A DNA stretch of 64,000 bases from Bacteroides muris (ex Afrizal et al. 2022) (GCF_004793475.1 NZ_SRYZ01000001.1:186001-250000), one strand, 5' to 3'. Positions 9,201 to 17,684 are shown, numbered from the stretch's first letter. The notes: generated from the sequence alone by a model not told the origin. A program made the numbers and translations.

Positions 9201-10184
9201 ATAGTTCACTCCACCAAAATAAGACCCTATCCACATACCGTTCTCCTTGTCGCAGCAGAGCGAATAAATGGCTTTGTCCGACAATGCATACGAATCATCC
9301 TGGTCGGGAACGGTCAAATGGGTAATCTTGTCATTCGTCAGATTGTAAATATACAAACCGGACTCTGCACCCACCCACAGTTCGTCGTCAGATTTGAACT
9401 GCAAAGTCCTCACATAGGTGTCCAACAGCTTCCGCGTCTTGCCTGTAGTCTGGTTTATCTCTGTCAACCCGTTCAGCGAAGCGATATATACGCAGTTATG
9501 GGGTCCGCTGACCTGCCAATTGATAATGTCGTTCTTGAAAATCTCATTTCCTTCCGCATCCTTGAAAGGCTGCAGAGGAGTCTCAAAATCAGCTTTCGTA
9601 TAGTAAAGATTATCCGCATACAAAGCCAGCCAACAAGTATTCCCATTCAGCCAGAAGCGGGTGACGTTGGGCAGTCCCGAATCATGCAGACGGTTCAGAA
9701 GTTTCCCTTCATCCAGTCTATAGCAGAACAGCCCTTGGTTTTCTACCGATATCCAGATATTGTCGTCCTCGTCACTTCCAATCATGGTGACAAAATCCCT
9801 GATAACACTGCCGCTATCACTGGCCTCATCGAAAGCGGTAAAGAAATCCAGTACGGGATCGTAAATAAAGACTCCTCCATCGGTACCAATCCAGATATTG
9901 CCCCGGCAGTCTTCATAGAGCGCAGTTATGAAGTTCTTTCCTAAACCGGAATTCTCCTTCTTGTAGACACGGAAAGACAATCCGTCATAACGGTTCAGAC
10001 CGTCCTTGGTCCCAAACCACATAAAGCCTTTCCTATCCTGCAAAATCTGATACACGGTGTTCTGCGAAAGACCGTTCCGGATATCCATCGTTCTGAAATA
10101 GTAATGAACGGCATCCTGCGCACAGACCGGTAACACCGCTCCCATGCACAGACAAAGGAAAAGCTTTATAATCAATCGTTTCAT
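6231..10184 (-). CDS. Hybrid two-component system (HTCS) sensor/regulator, PUL 1
   Basis: 1317-residue one-protein two-component system that senses a glycan fragment in the periplasm and activates PUL transcription. The start at 10184 (MKRLIIKLFLCLCMGAVLPVCA) gives a clean signal peptide; an in-frame Met ten codons upstream is less likely. Order: repeated propeller blades such as LWIGTDGG and MWFGTKDGLNRYD (about 30-680), Y_Y_Y domain (YGSYTLRIKGSNSDGKW), a membrane helix (AYVGYAVLVLCSLVGIVIYF), HisKA with VAHEIRTPLTLI, HATPase with NLLTNAIKYSE and GTGIGLALARSLAE, receiver with VISDIMMPEMDGLEL, and a C-terminal AraC helix-turn-helix (MTPNDYIRLERLKKAAQLL). All key catalytic residues are present. 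It sits between the GH2 gene and susC and probably controls both. Confidence 0.96.
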   Translation of the reverse strand: MKRLIIKLFLCLCMGAVLPVCAQDAVHYYFRTMDIRNGLSQNTVYQILQDRKGFMWFGTKDGLNRYDGLSFRVYKKENSGLGKNFITALYEDCRGNIWIGTDGGVFIYDPVLDFFTAFDEASDSGSVIRDFVTMIGSDEDDNIWISVENQGLFCYRLDEGKLLNRLHDSGLPNVTRFWLNGNTCWLALYADNLYYTKADFETPLQPFKDAEGNEIFKNDIINWQVSGPHNCVYIASLNGLTEINQTTGKTRKLLDTYVRTLQFKSDDELWVGAESGLYIYNLTNDKITHLTVPDQDDSYALSDKAIYSLCCDKENGMWIGSYFGGVNYCPYQWTYFEKFYPRDNLRHFGRRVREICESNDGTLWIGTEDKGLFNYNPENGKIVPFEHPGIYQNIHGLCLDGDDLWVGTFSGGLNRVNLPTGQVRHYAKGESENSMAANDAFTICRTTTGDVWIGTTSGLLKYNRSTDDFVRIPQLKNLFTYDILEDFNGNLWFATFSNGVFCYNVRSRQWRNYLSNENDSTSLSYNKVISIYEDSKKRLWFTTLGEGFCRYNRETDNFTRYDMSKGFPSNTIYKMVEDKRGNLWITSNYGLVCFNPDTESKHVYTTANGLLSNQFNFQSGYIDKKGRIYLGSINGFIAFDPETFVENTFLPPVVITDFYLFNKRLSVDSPDSPLEKSITYADELELDADQNSFSFQVAALSYQAPEMNGLECKLEGFDRDWYTVGRNSIINYSNLPYGSYTLRIKGSNSDGKWNVAERVLDIHIRPPFYLSTWAYVGYAVLVLCSLVGIVIYFRKRTRQKHQQAMDKFEREKERELYTAKIDFFTNVAHEIRTPLTLIKSPLENVLASQSVSDDIRDDLETMELNTNRLLDLVNQLLDFRKTETQGFQLNFVECDVSELLQKTYKRFNPLARERGLALSIETPESLYASVDREGLTKIISNLLTNAIKYSETYIRIRLYSEGERLLLSVCNDGLVIPAEMREEIFKPFIQYKTGTLRSVPGTGIGLALARSLAEFHEGTLCMEDSMENNCFLLSLPLRHEQTVVVEHKEPVTCGEPSEESGAGTALEQHRYTLLVVEDSPEMQAFVVKQFSSEYRVLTAMNGVEALKVLKEHTVNLVISDIMMPEMDGLELCEHLKSELDCSHIPIVLLTAKTTLQAKIEGMKLGADVYIEKPFSVEYLKVCVANLLNNREKLRASFVNSPFVQTGSMAMTKADESFLKTLKEVVVANMQNPDFCLDDMASLLNMSRSSLNRKIKGILDMTPNDYIRLERLKKAAQLLKEGECKINEVCYMTGFNTPSYFTKCFQKQFGILPKDFVK

Positions 10185-10212
10185 AACAACAATATGCTTT
10201 AAGCCCAACAAC

Positions 10213-10253
10213 AATGATGAGTGACCGGCAATTTACGCCAATCACTCATCATT
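10213..10253 (-). terminator. Hairpin after the GH2 gene
   Basis: Perfect 12-bp inverted repeat AATGATGAGTGA / TCACTCATCATT with a 17-base loop, starting 18 bases past the GH2 stop and 29 bases before the HTCS start. The minus-strand tail is only moderately T-rich (TTGTTGTT), so it may be a weak terminator or a processing/stability hairpin that uncouples GH2 from the regulator. Confidence 0.6.
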
Positions 10254-10270
10254 ATGAAATTATTGCCCGG

Positions 10271-12088
10271 TTATTTTTTCAACGCATTGCAAATACGCGT
10301 ATTTATCTCCTTCACACGCTTCTCATCCAGCTTTATCACCTTGCGGTCGTAAGTCATCAAGCCGTTCACTTCCACCTCCACATCCGTGGTCTGTGTATAG
10401 ACGGCTGCCGAGAAACCTCTTTTTATCATCTGATACAGCATATCGGCATATTTCACGTACTCATCAGTCACTTCTTTGGAAGAGTTGAACTGAACATATC
10501 CCCAATTGCGGTTCGGTTCCCAGATATGGTCTTTCAAGACAAGGCCGATGCCGCCATACTCACCCAAAACCGTGGCACGCTGTGCATCATACAGATACAT
10601 TTCCGGTTGGGGATAGTTGTGGAGGTCGAGCATGTCACCGCAAGTATAATGGTTACCGCCACTTGCCGGATTCACCAGACGGGTCGGGTCATATTGCTTT
10701 GTCCATTCGGCTATCTCTACCGTCTTGAACTGCCCCCAGGCTTCGTTGAACGGTACCCATGTACCGATACACGGATAAGAGTAGAGACAATCCATTATTT
10801 CCTTCCATTCCTTGTGATAATAGGCTTCGGATTCGGCGGAGCGTTTCAGTTCTGTTCCGTCGAAATAGCGGCGGTTCTGCCATTCCGGATTACGGTCACC
10901 GCTCGGCATATCCTGCCATACGATGATACCCAAACGGTCACAATGTGTGTACCAACGTGCCGGTTCCACCTTGATATGCTTGCGAATCATATTGAAACCG
11001 AAATCTTTCGTCTTCTGTACATCATACAGCAAAGCCTCGTCCGTGGGAGCTGTATACAGTCCGTCGGGCCACCAACCCTGGTCCAGCGGTCCAAACTGGA
11101 ACAAAGCCTCGTTATTCAGTTCCAGGCGTACGATGCCATCCGCGTCACGACGGGTGGAGTACTTACGCATGGCAGCATAGCTGTCCACCTTATCCACTAC
11201 CTTGCCTCCACTTCTCAGAGTCACTTTCAGCGTATAAAGGAAGGGGGAATCCGGACTCCACAACTTGGCATTCCGGGGCATGGACACCTCCACCGGCTCT
11301 GCATTGATACTTTTGCCGGTGGCTACCAGTTGATTGCCGTCATACACATTCACTTCCAGAAGGTCTGATGGACATCCGGCATTCAGTTCAGCTTTCACCG
11401 TCAGCATGTTACGGTCAATATCGGGAGTGATACGGAGGTTCTCGATATGCTTTCCGGCAACCGGCTCCATCCATACCGTCTGCCAGATGCCGCTTACGGG
11501 AGTATACCAGATACCTTCCGGATTACTGACCTGCTTTCCACGAGGTTGAGGTCCTTTGTCCGTCGGGTCCCAAACCTTTACAACCAACTGATTGGCACCT
11601 TTGGCGGAAAGGGCGGCAGTAATGTCGAAGGAGAACGGGGTAAATCCACCCGTATGGCTGCCAACTTTCACGTCGTTCACCCACACGTCCGTTTTCCAGT
11701 CGACAGCGCCAAAGTGCAGCAGTACTTGTTTTCCTTTCCAGGAGGAAGGTACTTCAAAACTGCGCTGGTAGACCAGTTCCTGATTTTGATTGATTCTTTT
11801 TCCGACTCCGGACAAGGAGGATTCGATGGCGAAAGGAACAAGTATCTGTCCTTCAAACTCTGCCGGAAGATGCTCACCTTTATTTATAACGGCATAATTC
11901 CACAGTCCGTTCAAGTTCTTCCAGTCACTCCGTTCCATGATGGGACGGGGATATTCGGGCAACACATTTGCGGGATTAATCCGAGACGCCCAGTCTGTTT
12001 TGATTTTATCACCTGCCGGCTTCCATTGTGCCGAGCTTCCGATTGCAAACAACGTCAAGAATGACGATATGAGGAAAAGTCTTCTCAT
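10271..12088 (-). CDS. GH2-family glycoside hydrolase (beta-galactosidase-like)
   Basis: 605-residue secreted enzyme with signal peptide (MRRLFLISSFLTLFAIGSSAQ). The N-terminal jelly-roll sugar-binding domain shows LVYQRSFEVPSSWKGKQVLL, HFGAVDWKTDVWVND and GGFTPFSFDIT. An immunoglobulin-like domain follows, then the TIM barrel. Glu449 in VPFNEAWGQ is the expected acid/base and Glu510 in VLGEYGG the expected nucleophile. It is shorter than E. coli LacZ and lacks the C-terminal small-chain domain, a common form in Bacteroides PULs. GH2 includes galactosidases, glucuronidases, mannosidases and arabinosidases, so activity is not certain. It has its own -7 box (12122-12129) and a hairpin at its 3' end. 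Confidence 0.88.
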   Translation of the reverse strand: MRRLFLISSFLTLFAIGSSAQWKPAGDKIKTDWASRINPANVLPEYPRPIMERSDWKNLNGLWNYAVINKGEHLPAEFEGQILVPFAIESSLSGVGKRINQNQELVYQRSFEVPSSWKGKQVLLHFGAVDWKTDVWVNDVKVGSHTGGFTPFSFDITAALSAKGANQLVVKVWDPTDKGPQPRGKQVSNPEGIWYTPVSGIWQTVWMEPVAGKHIENLRITPDIDRNMLTVKAELNAGCPSDLLEVNVYDGNQLVATGKSINAEPVEVSMPRNAKLWSPDSPFLYTLKVTLRSGGKVVDKVDSYAAMRKYSTRRDADGIVRLELNNEALFQFGPLDQGWWPDGLYTAPTDEALLYDVQKTKDFGFNMIRKHIKVEPARWYTHCDRLGIIVWQDMPSGDRNPEWQNRRYFDGTELKRSAESEAYYHKEWKEIMDCLYSYPCIGTWVPFNEAWGQFKTVEIAEWTKQYDPTRLVNPASGGNHYTCGDMLDLHNYPQPEMYLYDAQRATVLGEYGGIGLVLKDHIWEPNRNWGYVQFNSSKEVTDEYVKYADMLYQMIKRGFSAAVYTQTTDVEVEVNGLMTYDRKVIKLDEKRVKEINTRICNALKK

Positions 12089-12121
12089 TGTATTATAACT
12101 TTTTATTGGTTTCTACGAAAG

Positions 12122-12129
12122 CAAAGATA
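12122..12129 (-). promoter_or_regulatory. Predicted promoter (-7 box) of the GH2 gene
   Basis: The minus strand reads TATCTTTG, matching TAnnTTTG, 34 bases upstream of the GH2 start codon. Confidence 0.55.
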
Positions 12130-12330
12130 AGCCGATTCTGAAAAAAAGAATAGAAATTTCGAGCCAATAAATGCCACATTTATCCCTTCTGACGCTTAAA
12201 ACTTCCGGATTATCCTAAATTTGCAGGTTCCTGCACCGAACAGCCTATCTATCTTTTCCGCCATTCCCGCGAATCCGGCGTCGACGTCAGAACAACATTT
12301 AAATCGGGATTGTCAATAAAGAATTGGCAG

Positions 12331-12594
12331 CTATTCTTTAATAGCATTCAAGTCACGGAACAACTTAATATATTTCGGCCAAAAGTAACAGAGAGACAAT
12401 ATTAAAGCCAATACCAAGGTCGTTATGCATAGATAAAAAGCGAGTGAACTAATGGTATTCAAATTAGAGAGAAAGAGAGTGAAGAAGACTGCCAAGGCGA
12501 TACCCGACACTACTTCTCCCGAAAGCGCGTATATTTTGATGGATGTTGTTTCGGAGAACAATTTGGCTGGTGTAATCACTACAGGCAGGGACAA
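12331..12594 (-). CDS. Small two-helix membrane protein, possibly frameshifted
   Basis: Not a recognised family. The frame encodes 87 residues from a TTG codon, with two clear hydrophobic helices (SGIALAVFFTLFLSNL and LAFYLCITTLVLALILSLCYFW) and a charged tail (KYIKLFRDLNAIKE). There is no in-frame ATG. An ATG at 12616 on the same strand starts MKNKQLS in the neighbouring frame, and removing one base near 12595 would join it to this frame. Either the gene starts at TTG, or it carries a one-base frameshift. The hydrophobic pattern makes coding more likely here than on the other strand. No promoter was identified. Confidence 0.4.
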   Translation of the reverse strand: MSLPVVITPAKLFSETTSIKIYALSGEVVSGIALAVFFTLFLSNLNTISSLAFYLCITTLVLALILSLCYFWPKYIKLFRDLNAIKE

Positions 12595-12893
12595 CGGAAA
12601 GCTGTTTGTTCTTCATCCACTCAAAATTTATGTATCACTGATTAAAAGGCAAACAAAGGAATGAATTGCTACGGAGTAACACGCTTGCGGACGTGACAAC
12701 GAGGAATAAATTCTTTTTGTTGTCGTAAAGAAATTGATAATAAAGTTACCAGACAAATGCTTTCTCAATTATCCCACCGTCATTTAAATTCTTTAACCAT
12801 TACAGGATATTTCATCCGGAGTCTCCCCTCACACACATTGAAAACAGACAAGTATTCTGTAAGATAACACATGACGAAACCGCAACTTTTTAG
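12595..12893. other. Intergenic stretch before mnmG, no confident gene
   Basis: AT-rich, with stops in all frames apart from short open stretches. It holds the possible ATG (12616, minus) of the small membrane gene. Nothing else is supported. The neighbouring gap 12130-12330 is also empty apart from a plus-strand TAAATTTG box near 12214 that has no gene in front of it. Confidence 0.4.
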
Positions 12894-12901
12894 TAACTTT
12901 G
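12894..12901 (+). promoter_or_regulatory. Predicted promoter (-7 box) of mnmG
   Basis: TAACTTTG, a match to TAnnTTTG, 25 bases upstream of the mnmG start codon. Confidence 0.6.
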
Positions 12902-12926
12902 CACAGTTTTAAATTACACGGAACGA

Positions 12927-14801
12927 ATGGAGTTTAAGTATGACATTATTGTAATCGGTGCCGGACATGCCGGATGCGAGGCAGCAGCTGCTGCCGCAAA
13001 CCTCGGTTCAAAGACCTGTCTCATCACAATGGATATGAACAAAATCGGTCAGATGAGTTGCAATCCGGCAGTGGGAGGCATCGCCAAAGGACAAATAGTA
13101 CGCGAAATAGACGCCCTGGGAGGATATACGGGCCTGGTGACAGACCAGACAGCCATACAGTTCCGTATACTGAACCGCTCCAAAGGCCCTGCCATGTGGA
13201 GCCCGCGCGCACAGTGCGACCGCAACAAATTCATCTGGGCATGGAGAGATATTCTGGAGAACATCCCCAATCTGCATATCTGGCAGGATACCGTGCAGGA
13301 AATCCTCGTTGAAAACGGTGAGATTACGGGAGTAGTGACCCTCTGGGGAGTAACGTTCCGTGCCAAATGTGTAGTACTCACCGCAGGCACTTTCCTCAAC
13401 GGACTGATGCACGTGGGGCGCACTATGCTTCCGGGCGGACGCATGGCAGAACCTGCATCCTACCAATTAACCGAGTCCATCGCCAAACATGGCATCACAT
13501 TCGGACGCATGAAGACGGGAACCCCCGTACGCATAGACGGACGCAGCGTGCATTATGAGGATATGGAAATCCAAGACGGAGAATGCGACTTCCACAAATT
13601 CTCGTTCATGAACACCGGCATACGCCACCTCAAACAGCTTCCATGCTGGACTTGCTTCACCAACGAAGAATCGCACCGCATCCTTCGCGAAGGGCTCCCC
13701 GATTCTCCCCTTTTCAACGGACAGATTCAAAGTATCGGTCCGCGTTACTGTCCCAGCATAGAAACCAAGATTGTGACCTTTCCCGACAAACCGCAGCACC
13801 AGCTTTTTCTGGAGCCCGAAGGAGAAACAACCCAAGAACTCTACCTGAACGGATTCTCTTCTTCATTGCCCATGAGCATCCAGATTGCGGCGTTGAAAAA
13901 GATACCGGCATTCAGAGATTTGGTCATCTACCGCCCCGGCTATGCCATCGAATACGACTTCTTTGACCCTACGCAACTGAAGCATACGCTGGAGACGAAG
14001 AAAATAAAGAATCTGTTCTTTGCCGGACAAGTAAACGGAACTACCGGTTACGAGGAAGCTGCCGGACAAGGAATCATGGCAGGTATCAACGCCCACATCA
14101 ATTGCCACGGCGGAGAACCGTTTGTCCTAGCAAGGGATGAAGCATATATCGGTGTTTTAATCGATGACCTGGTAACAAAAGGCGTGGACGAGCCTTACCG
14201 CATGTTTACTTCCCGTGCCGAATATCGCATCCTCCTCCGTATGGACGATGCCGACATGCGCCTCACGGAAAAAGCATGGAAGTTGGGACTCGCCAAGGAA
14301 GACCGCTACAGACTGCTGACAGAAAAGCGTGAAGCCGTGAACCGAATCATAGACTTCGCACGAAATTACTCGATGAAGCCGGCATTAATCAATCCGGCAT
14401 TGGAACAGCTTGGCACTACCCCGCTCCGCCAGGGATGCAAACTGATTGATTTGATAAACCGGCCGCAAGTAACGATTGATAATATTGCCGAACACGTCAA
14501 CGCCTTTAAGCGGGAACTGGATAAGATCTCCGACAGAAAGGAAGAGATTCTGGAAGCGGCAGAAATACTTATCAAATACGAGGGGTACATCGGACGCGAA
14601 CGGATTATCGCGGATAAGTTGGCAAGGCTGGAAAGCATCAAGATAAAGGGCAAATTTGACTATAGCTCCATCCAATCCCTTTCTACCGAAGCCAGACAGA
14701 AACTGATGAAGATCGACCCGGAAACAATAGCCCAGGCAAGCCGCATTCCGGGAGTATCTCCAAGCGACATCAACGTACTGCTGGTGCTTTGCGGACGATA
14801 G
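12927..14801 (+). CDS. mnmG: tRNA uridine-5-carboxymethylaminomethyl(34) synthesis enzyme MnmG
   Basis: 624-residue FAD enzyme (also called GidA) that works with MnmE to modify U34 in the wobble position of certain tRNAs. The FAD-binding Rossmann motif is VIGAGHAGCEAAAAAA near the N-terminus, followed by the family signatures MSCNPAVGGIAKGQIVREID and SPRAQCDRN. CWTCFTNEESHRIL carries the conserved cysteines, GTTGYEEAAGQG closes the FAD domain, and the helical C-terminal domain ends RIPGVSPSDINVLLVLCGR. Length is standard. It is followed 56 bp downstream by apt on the same strand. MnmE is not in the window. Confidence 0.98.
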   Translation: MEFKYDIIVIGAGHAGCEAAAAAANLGSKTCLITMDMNKIGQMSCNPAVGGIAKGQIVREIDALGGYTGLVTDQTAIQFRILNRSKGPAMWSPRAQCDRNKFIWAWRDILENIPNLHIWQDTVQEILVENGEITGVVTLWGVTFRAKCVVLTAGTFLNGLMHVGRTMLPGGRMAEPASYQLTESIAKHGITFGRMKTGTPVRIDGRSVHYEDMEIQDGECDFHKFSFMNTGIRHLKQLPCWTCFTNEESHRILREGLPDSPLFNGQIQSIGPRYCPSIETKIVTFPDKPQHQLFLEPEGETTQELYLNGFSSSLPMSIQIAALKKIPAFRDLVIYRPGYAIEYDFFDPTQLKHTLETKKIKNLFFAGQVNGTTGYEEAAGQGIMAGINAHINCHGGEPFVLARDEAYIGVLIDDLVTKGVDEPYRMFTSRAEYRILLRMDDADMRLTEKAWKLGLAKEDRYRLLTEKREAVNRIIDFARNYSMKPALINPALEQLGTTPLRQGCKLIDLINRPQVTIDNIAEHVNAFKRELDKISDRKEEILEAAEILIKYEGYIGRERIIADKLARLESIKIKGKFDYSSIQSLSTEARQKLMKIDPETIAQASRIPGVSPSDINVLLVLCGR

Positions 14802-14857
14802 CACACGAAGTTCCACGTGAAACAAAGAATTCAACAAATGTATTAAATAAACTGATT

Positions 14858-15382
14858 ATGAGTAAAGAAACACTTGCCAAAAGCATTCGGGAAATACCCG
14901 ACTTCCCCATCCCGGGAATTCTATTCTACGATGTAACCACCCTGTTCAAGGAACCTGCCGCCTTGCAGGAACTTTCGGACACGCTGTACGAGATGTACAA
15001 GGACAAAGGAATAACCAAAGTAGCAGGTATCGAATCAAGAGGTTTCATTATGGGACCAATTCTCGCCACCAGACTGGGGGCAGGTTTCGTTCCCATCCGC
15101 AAACCGGGAAAGCTGCCAGCAGAAACCATTGAGGAAAGCTATGACAAAGAATACGGCAAAGACACCATACAGATGCACAAGGATGCCATCACCGAAGACG
15201 ATGTAGTATTGCTGCACGACGACTTGCTGGCAACCGGCGGAACAATGGAAGCAGCCTGCAAGCTGGTGAAACAGACAAATCCCAAGAAAACTTATGTAAA
15301 CTTCATCATCGAGCTGAAAGACCTCCACGGGAGAGAAGTGTTCGGCAAGGATGTAGAGGTAGAGACGGTGCTTTCATTATAA
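14858..15382 (+). CDS. apt: Adenine phosphoribosyltransferase
   Basis: 174-residue purine-salvage enzyme that joins adenine to PRPP to give AMP. The start at 14858 (MSKETLAKSIREIPDFPIPG) is chosen because the N-terminal DFPxPGI(L)FxD motif then sits where the family has it; an upstream in-frame start would overlap mnmG. The PRPP-binding loop VVLLHDDLLATGGTMEA is at residues 116-132, and GIESRGFIMG is the base-binding region. It probably shares a transcript with mnmG. Confidence 0.97.
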   Translation: MSKETLAKSIREIPDFPIPGILFYDVTTLFKEPAALQELSDTLYEMYKDKGITKVAGIESRGFIMGPILATRLGAGFVPIRKPGKLPAETIEESYDKEYGKDTIQMHKDAITEDDVVLLHDDLLATGGTMEAACKLVKQTNPKKTYVNFIIELKDLHGREVFGKDVEVETVLSL

Positions 15383-15414
15383 GCAAATCGTCTCCTTAAG
15401 CCATCTCCAATTTT

Positions 15415-15432
15415 CCTCCTTCCGGAAGGAGG
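15415..15432 (+). terminator. Perfect 18-bp palindrome between apt and uvrC
   Basis: CCTCCTTCCGGAAGGAGG, flanked by TTTT on the left and GAAA on the right so that the stem can extend. Lies 32 bases after the apt stop and 73 bases before uvrC. It lacks a T-run, so it is a weak terminator, a processing site or a DNA palindrome. Confidence 0.4.
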
Positions 15433-15505
15433 GAAACCAAAGGACGGGATAGAACAATCATGGAGAACAAGAAATCAAAATCAGGTTATAGATACAAGAT
15501 AATTT

Positions 15506-17335
15506 ATGGAAAGCAGTTCTGAATTACGAACCAACGACTACCTCAAAGGGATTGTATCCAACCTTCCCGAAAGCCCCGGTATTTACCAATATCTGAATAC
15601 TGAAGGAACCATCATATACGTAGGAAAGGCCAAAAACCTGAAGCGAAGAGTATCCTCCTACTTCAACCGCGAGCACGAACCGGGAAAGACACGGGTATTG
15701 GTAAGCAAGATTGCAGATATCCGGTATATCGTGGTGAATACGGAAGAAGACGCGCTGTTGCTGGAGAACAATCTTATCAAGAAATACAAGCCACGCTACA
15801 ACGTGCTGTTGAAAGACGACAAAACGTATCCCAGCATCTGCGTGCAGAACGAATACTTTCCACGCGTATTCAGAACCCGGAAGATAATCCGTAACGGCTC
15901 CTCCTATTATGGCCCTTACAGCCATATACCTTCCATGTACGCATTACTCGACCTCATCAAGCACCTGTACCCTTTGCGTACATGCCACCTGAACCTCTCT
16001 CCGGAGAACATACGTGCCGGAAAGTTCAATGTCTGCCTGGAATATCACATCAAGAACTGTGCAGGACCCTGCATCGGCAGACAAAGTCAGGAGGAGTATC
16101 TGAAAAACATCGCTGAAATCAAGGAAATACTCAAAGGGAATACCCAGGAGATAGAACGGATGCTTTTCCAACAAATGCAGGAACTGGCAGCCGAAATGAA
16201 GTTTGAAGAAGCACAGAAGATAAAGGAGAAATACCTGCTGCTTGAAAACTACCGGGCGAAATCGGAAGTGGTAAGTAACGTGCTGCACAATATCGACGTA
16301 TTCTCCATCGAAGAAGACAGTGACGGGAAGTCTGCTTTTATCAATTACCTGCACATCACGAACGGTGCCATCAACCAGGCTTTCACCTTCGAATACAAGA
16401 AGCGGCTGAACGAGACCAAAGAAGAACTGCTCTCACTCGGCATCATCGAAATGCGGGAGAGGTACAAAAGCCTTTCGCGCGAAATCATCGTGCCTTTTGA
16501 GCTGGATATGGAACTGAAAGACGTCGTTTTCACCATACCGCAACGGGGAGACAAAAAGAAACTGCTGGAACTCTCCATCCTCAACGTGAAGCAGTACAAA
16601 GCCGACCGTCTGAAACAAGCCGAAAAATTGAATCCGGAACAACGGACCGTACGTCTGCTGAAAGAGATACAGCAAGAGCTGCACCTGGACCGCCTGCCCA
16701 TGCAGATAGAATGCTTCGACAACTCCAATATCCAAGGTTCCGACCCCGTGGCCGGGTGCGTGGTCTTCGTCAAGGGGAAACCTTCCAAGAAAGATTACCG
16801 CAAGTACAATATCAAGACCGTAGAGGGGCCGGACGACTATGCTTCCATGAAAGAAGTCGTAAAACGGCGCTATCAGCGCGCCATAGAAGAAAAAGCTCCC
16901 CTGCCCGACCTTCTTATCACCGACGGCGGGAAAGGGCAAATGAGCGCCGTAAAAGAGGTGATGGACGAACTTGGTCTGAACATCCCCATCGCCGGACTTG
17001 CCAAGGATGGCAAACACCGCACTTCCGAGCTGCTGTACGGCTTCCCTCCCCAAACCATCGGATTGAAACAGAACACCCCCCTCTTCCGGTTGCTGACGCA
17101 GATTCAGGATGAAGTACACCGCTTTGCCATCACCTTCCACCGCGACAAACGCAGCAAACGGCAGATAGCCTCTGCACTGGACGAGATAAAAGGCATCGGA
17201 GAAAAGACAAAAAGTGCGTTGCTCAAGGAGTTCAAAAGCGTGAAGCGTATCCGCGAAGCATCTGCCCAAGAGCTGGCAACCGTAGTGGGAGAAGCAAAGG
17301 CAAGAATCATACAGACCTATTTTTCGGAAAAATAA
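15506..17335 (+). CDS. uvrC: Excinuclease ABC subunit C
   Basis: 609-residue nuclease that makes both incisions around bulky DNA damage recognised by UvrA-UvrB. The GIY-YIG domain is at about 22-100 (PGIYQYL, IIYVGKAKNLKRRVSSYF) and makes the 3' cut. The UVR motif (EERMLFQQMQ-type helix with KFEEAQKIKEKY) near 205-240 binds UvrB. The RNase H-like domain (IECFDNSNIQGSDPVAGCVVF, LLITDGGKGQMSAV, DEVHRFAITFHRDKRSK) makes the 5' cut, and a helix-hairpin-helix pair (DEIKGIGEKTKSALLKEF) ends the protein. It is complete and of standard length. Confidence 0.98.
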   Translation: MESSSELRTNDYLKGIVSNLPESPGIYQYLNTEGTIIYVGKAKNLKRRVSSYFNREHEPGKTRVLVSKIADIRYIVVNTEEDALLLENNLIKKYKPRYNVLLKDDKTYPSICVQNEYFPRVFRTRKIIRNGSSYYGPYSHIPSMYALLDLIKHLYPLRTCHLNLSPENIRAGKFNVCLEYHIKNCAGPCIGRQSQEEYLKNIAEIKEILKGNTQEIERMLFQQMQELAAEMKFEEAQKIKEKYLLLENYRAKSEVVSNVLHNIDVFSIEEDSDGKSAFINYLHITNGAINQAFTFEYKKRLNETKEELLSLGIIEMRERYKSLSREIIVPFELDMELKDVVFTIPQRGDKKKLLELSILNVKQYKADRLKQAEKLNPEQRTVRLLKEIQQELHLDRLPMQIECFDNSNIQGSDPVAGCVVFVKGKPSKKDYRKYNIKTVEGPDDYASMKEVVKRRYQRAIEEKAPLPDLLITDGGKGQMSAVKEVMDELGLNIPIAGLAKDGKHRTSELLYGFPPQTIGLKQNTPLFRLLTQIQDEVHRFAITFHRDKRSKRQIASALDEIKGIGEKTKSALLKEFKSVKRIREASAQELATVVGEAKARIIQTYFSEK

Positions 17336-17362
17336 GCACTGATTTACAGCGTATTGAGCAGC

Positions 17363-17446
17363 CATTATCAGACACTGGTGTTCAAGCGGACAGACACTGG
17401 CGTCTGAGACGACAAGGTCCAGTATCTGTCAAAACGCCTGATAATG
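17363..17446. repeat. Nested inverted repeat after uvrC
   Basis: Outer arms CATTATCAG (17363-17371) and CTGATAATG (17438-17446) are perfectly complementary. Inner arms GACAGACACTGG (17389-17400) and CCAGTATCTGTC (17419-17430) match in 11 of 12 positions. CAGACACTGG also occurs as a direct repeat at 17370 and 17391. The arrangement could fold as a long stem in the uvrC 3' end or form a cruciform. No T-run follows. Confidence 0.55.
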
Positions 17447-17483
17447 CTCACGGCTATTTCATTCAAAGGCTGTTTCATTTAAA

Positions 17484-17580
17484 GGAGGTAAAGGGAGTTA
17501 TCGCCCTTCGGGCTCAGGGGTTAAGCCGATACTTCTGCAAGTACATACGCAAGAGTACCGGCTCTAACTTCTTTAGCTCC
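17484..17580 (+). ncRNA. Candidate structured RNA element (three stems)
   Basis: Read as RNA on the plus strand, GGAGGTAAAG (17484-17493) pairs with CTTTAGCTCC (17571-17580) except at one position. This closes a loop with hairpin GCCCTTCGGGC (17503-17513) and a longer imperfect hairpin formed by 17520-17538 and 17549-17568 (GTTAAGCCG against CGGCTCTAAC and so on). The next bases, GCTCCTGACGGAGC, offer a competing hairpin. It lies in the 380-bp uvrC-dtd gap, with a -7 box downstream of it. It does not match a family I know, and it could also be decayed intergenic repeat DNA. Confidence 0.35.
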
Positions 17581-17684
17581 TGACGGAGCGAAGTGATAGA
17601 TCCTCTAACTGCTGCAAATGAAAAAGCCGCGGATAATGCCTGATAAATCGGCCCGTAAAGCCATGTACGCAACGAATTAATTCG

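Noticed and set aside
12452..12664. 70-codon plus-strand frame opposite the small membrane gene
   Set aside because: No hydrophobic pattern or known motif; the minus-strand frame has two credible helices.
14789..14857. N-terminal extension of apt into the mnmG 3' end
   Set aside because: The family N-terminus begins at 14858 and the extension would overlap mnmG.
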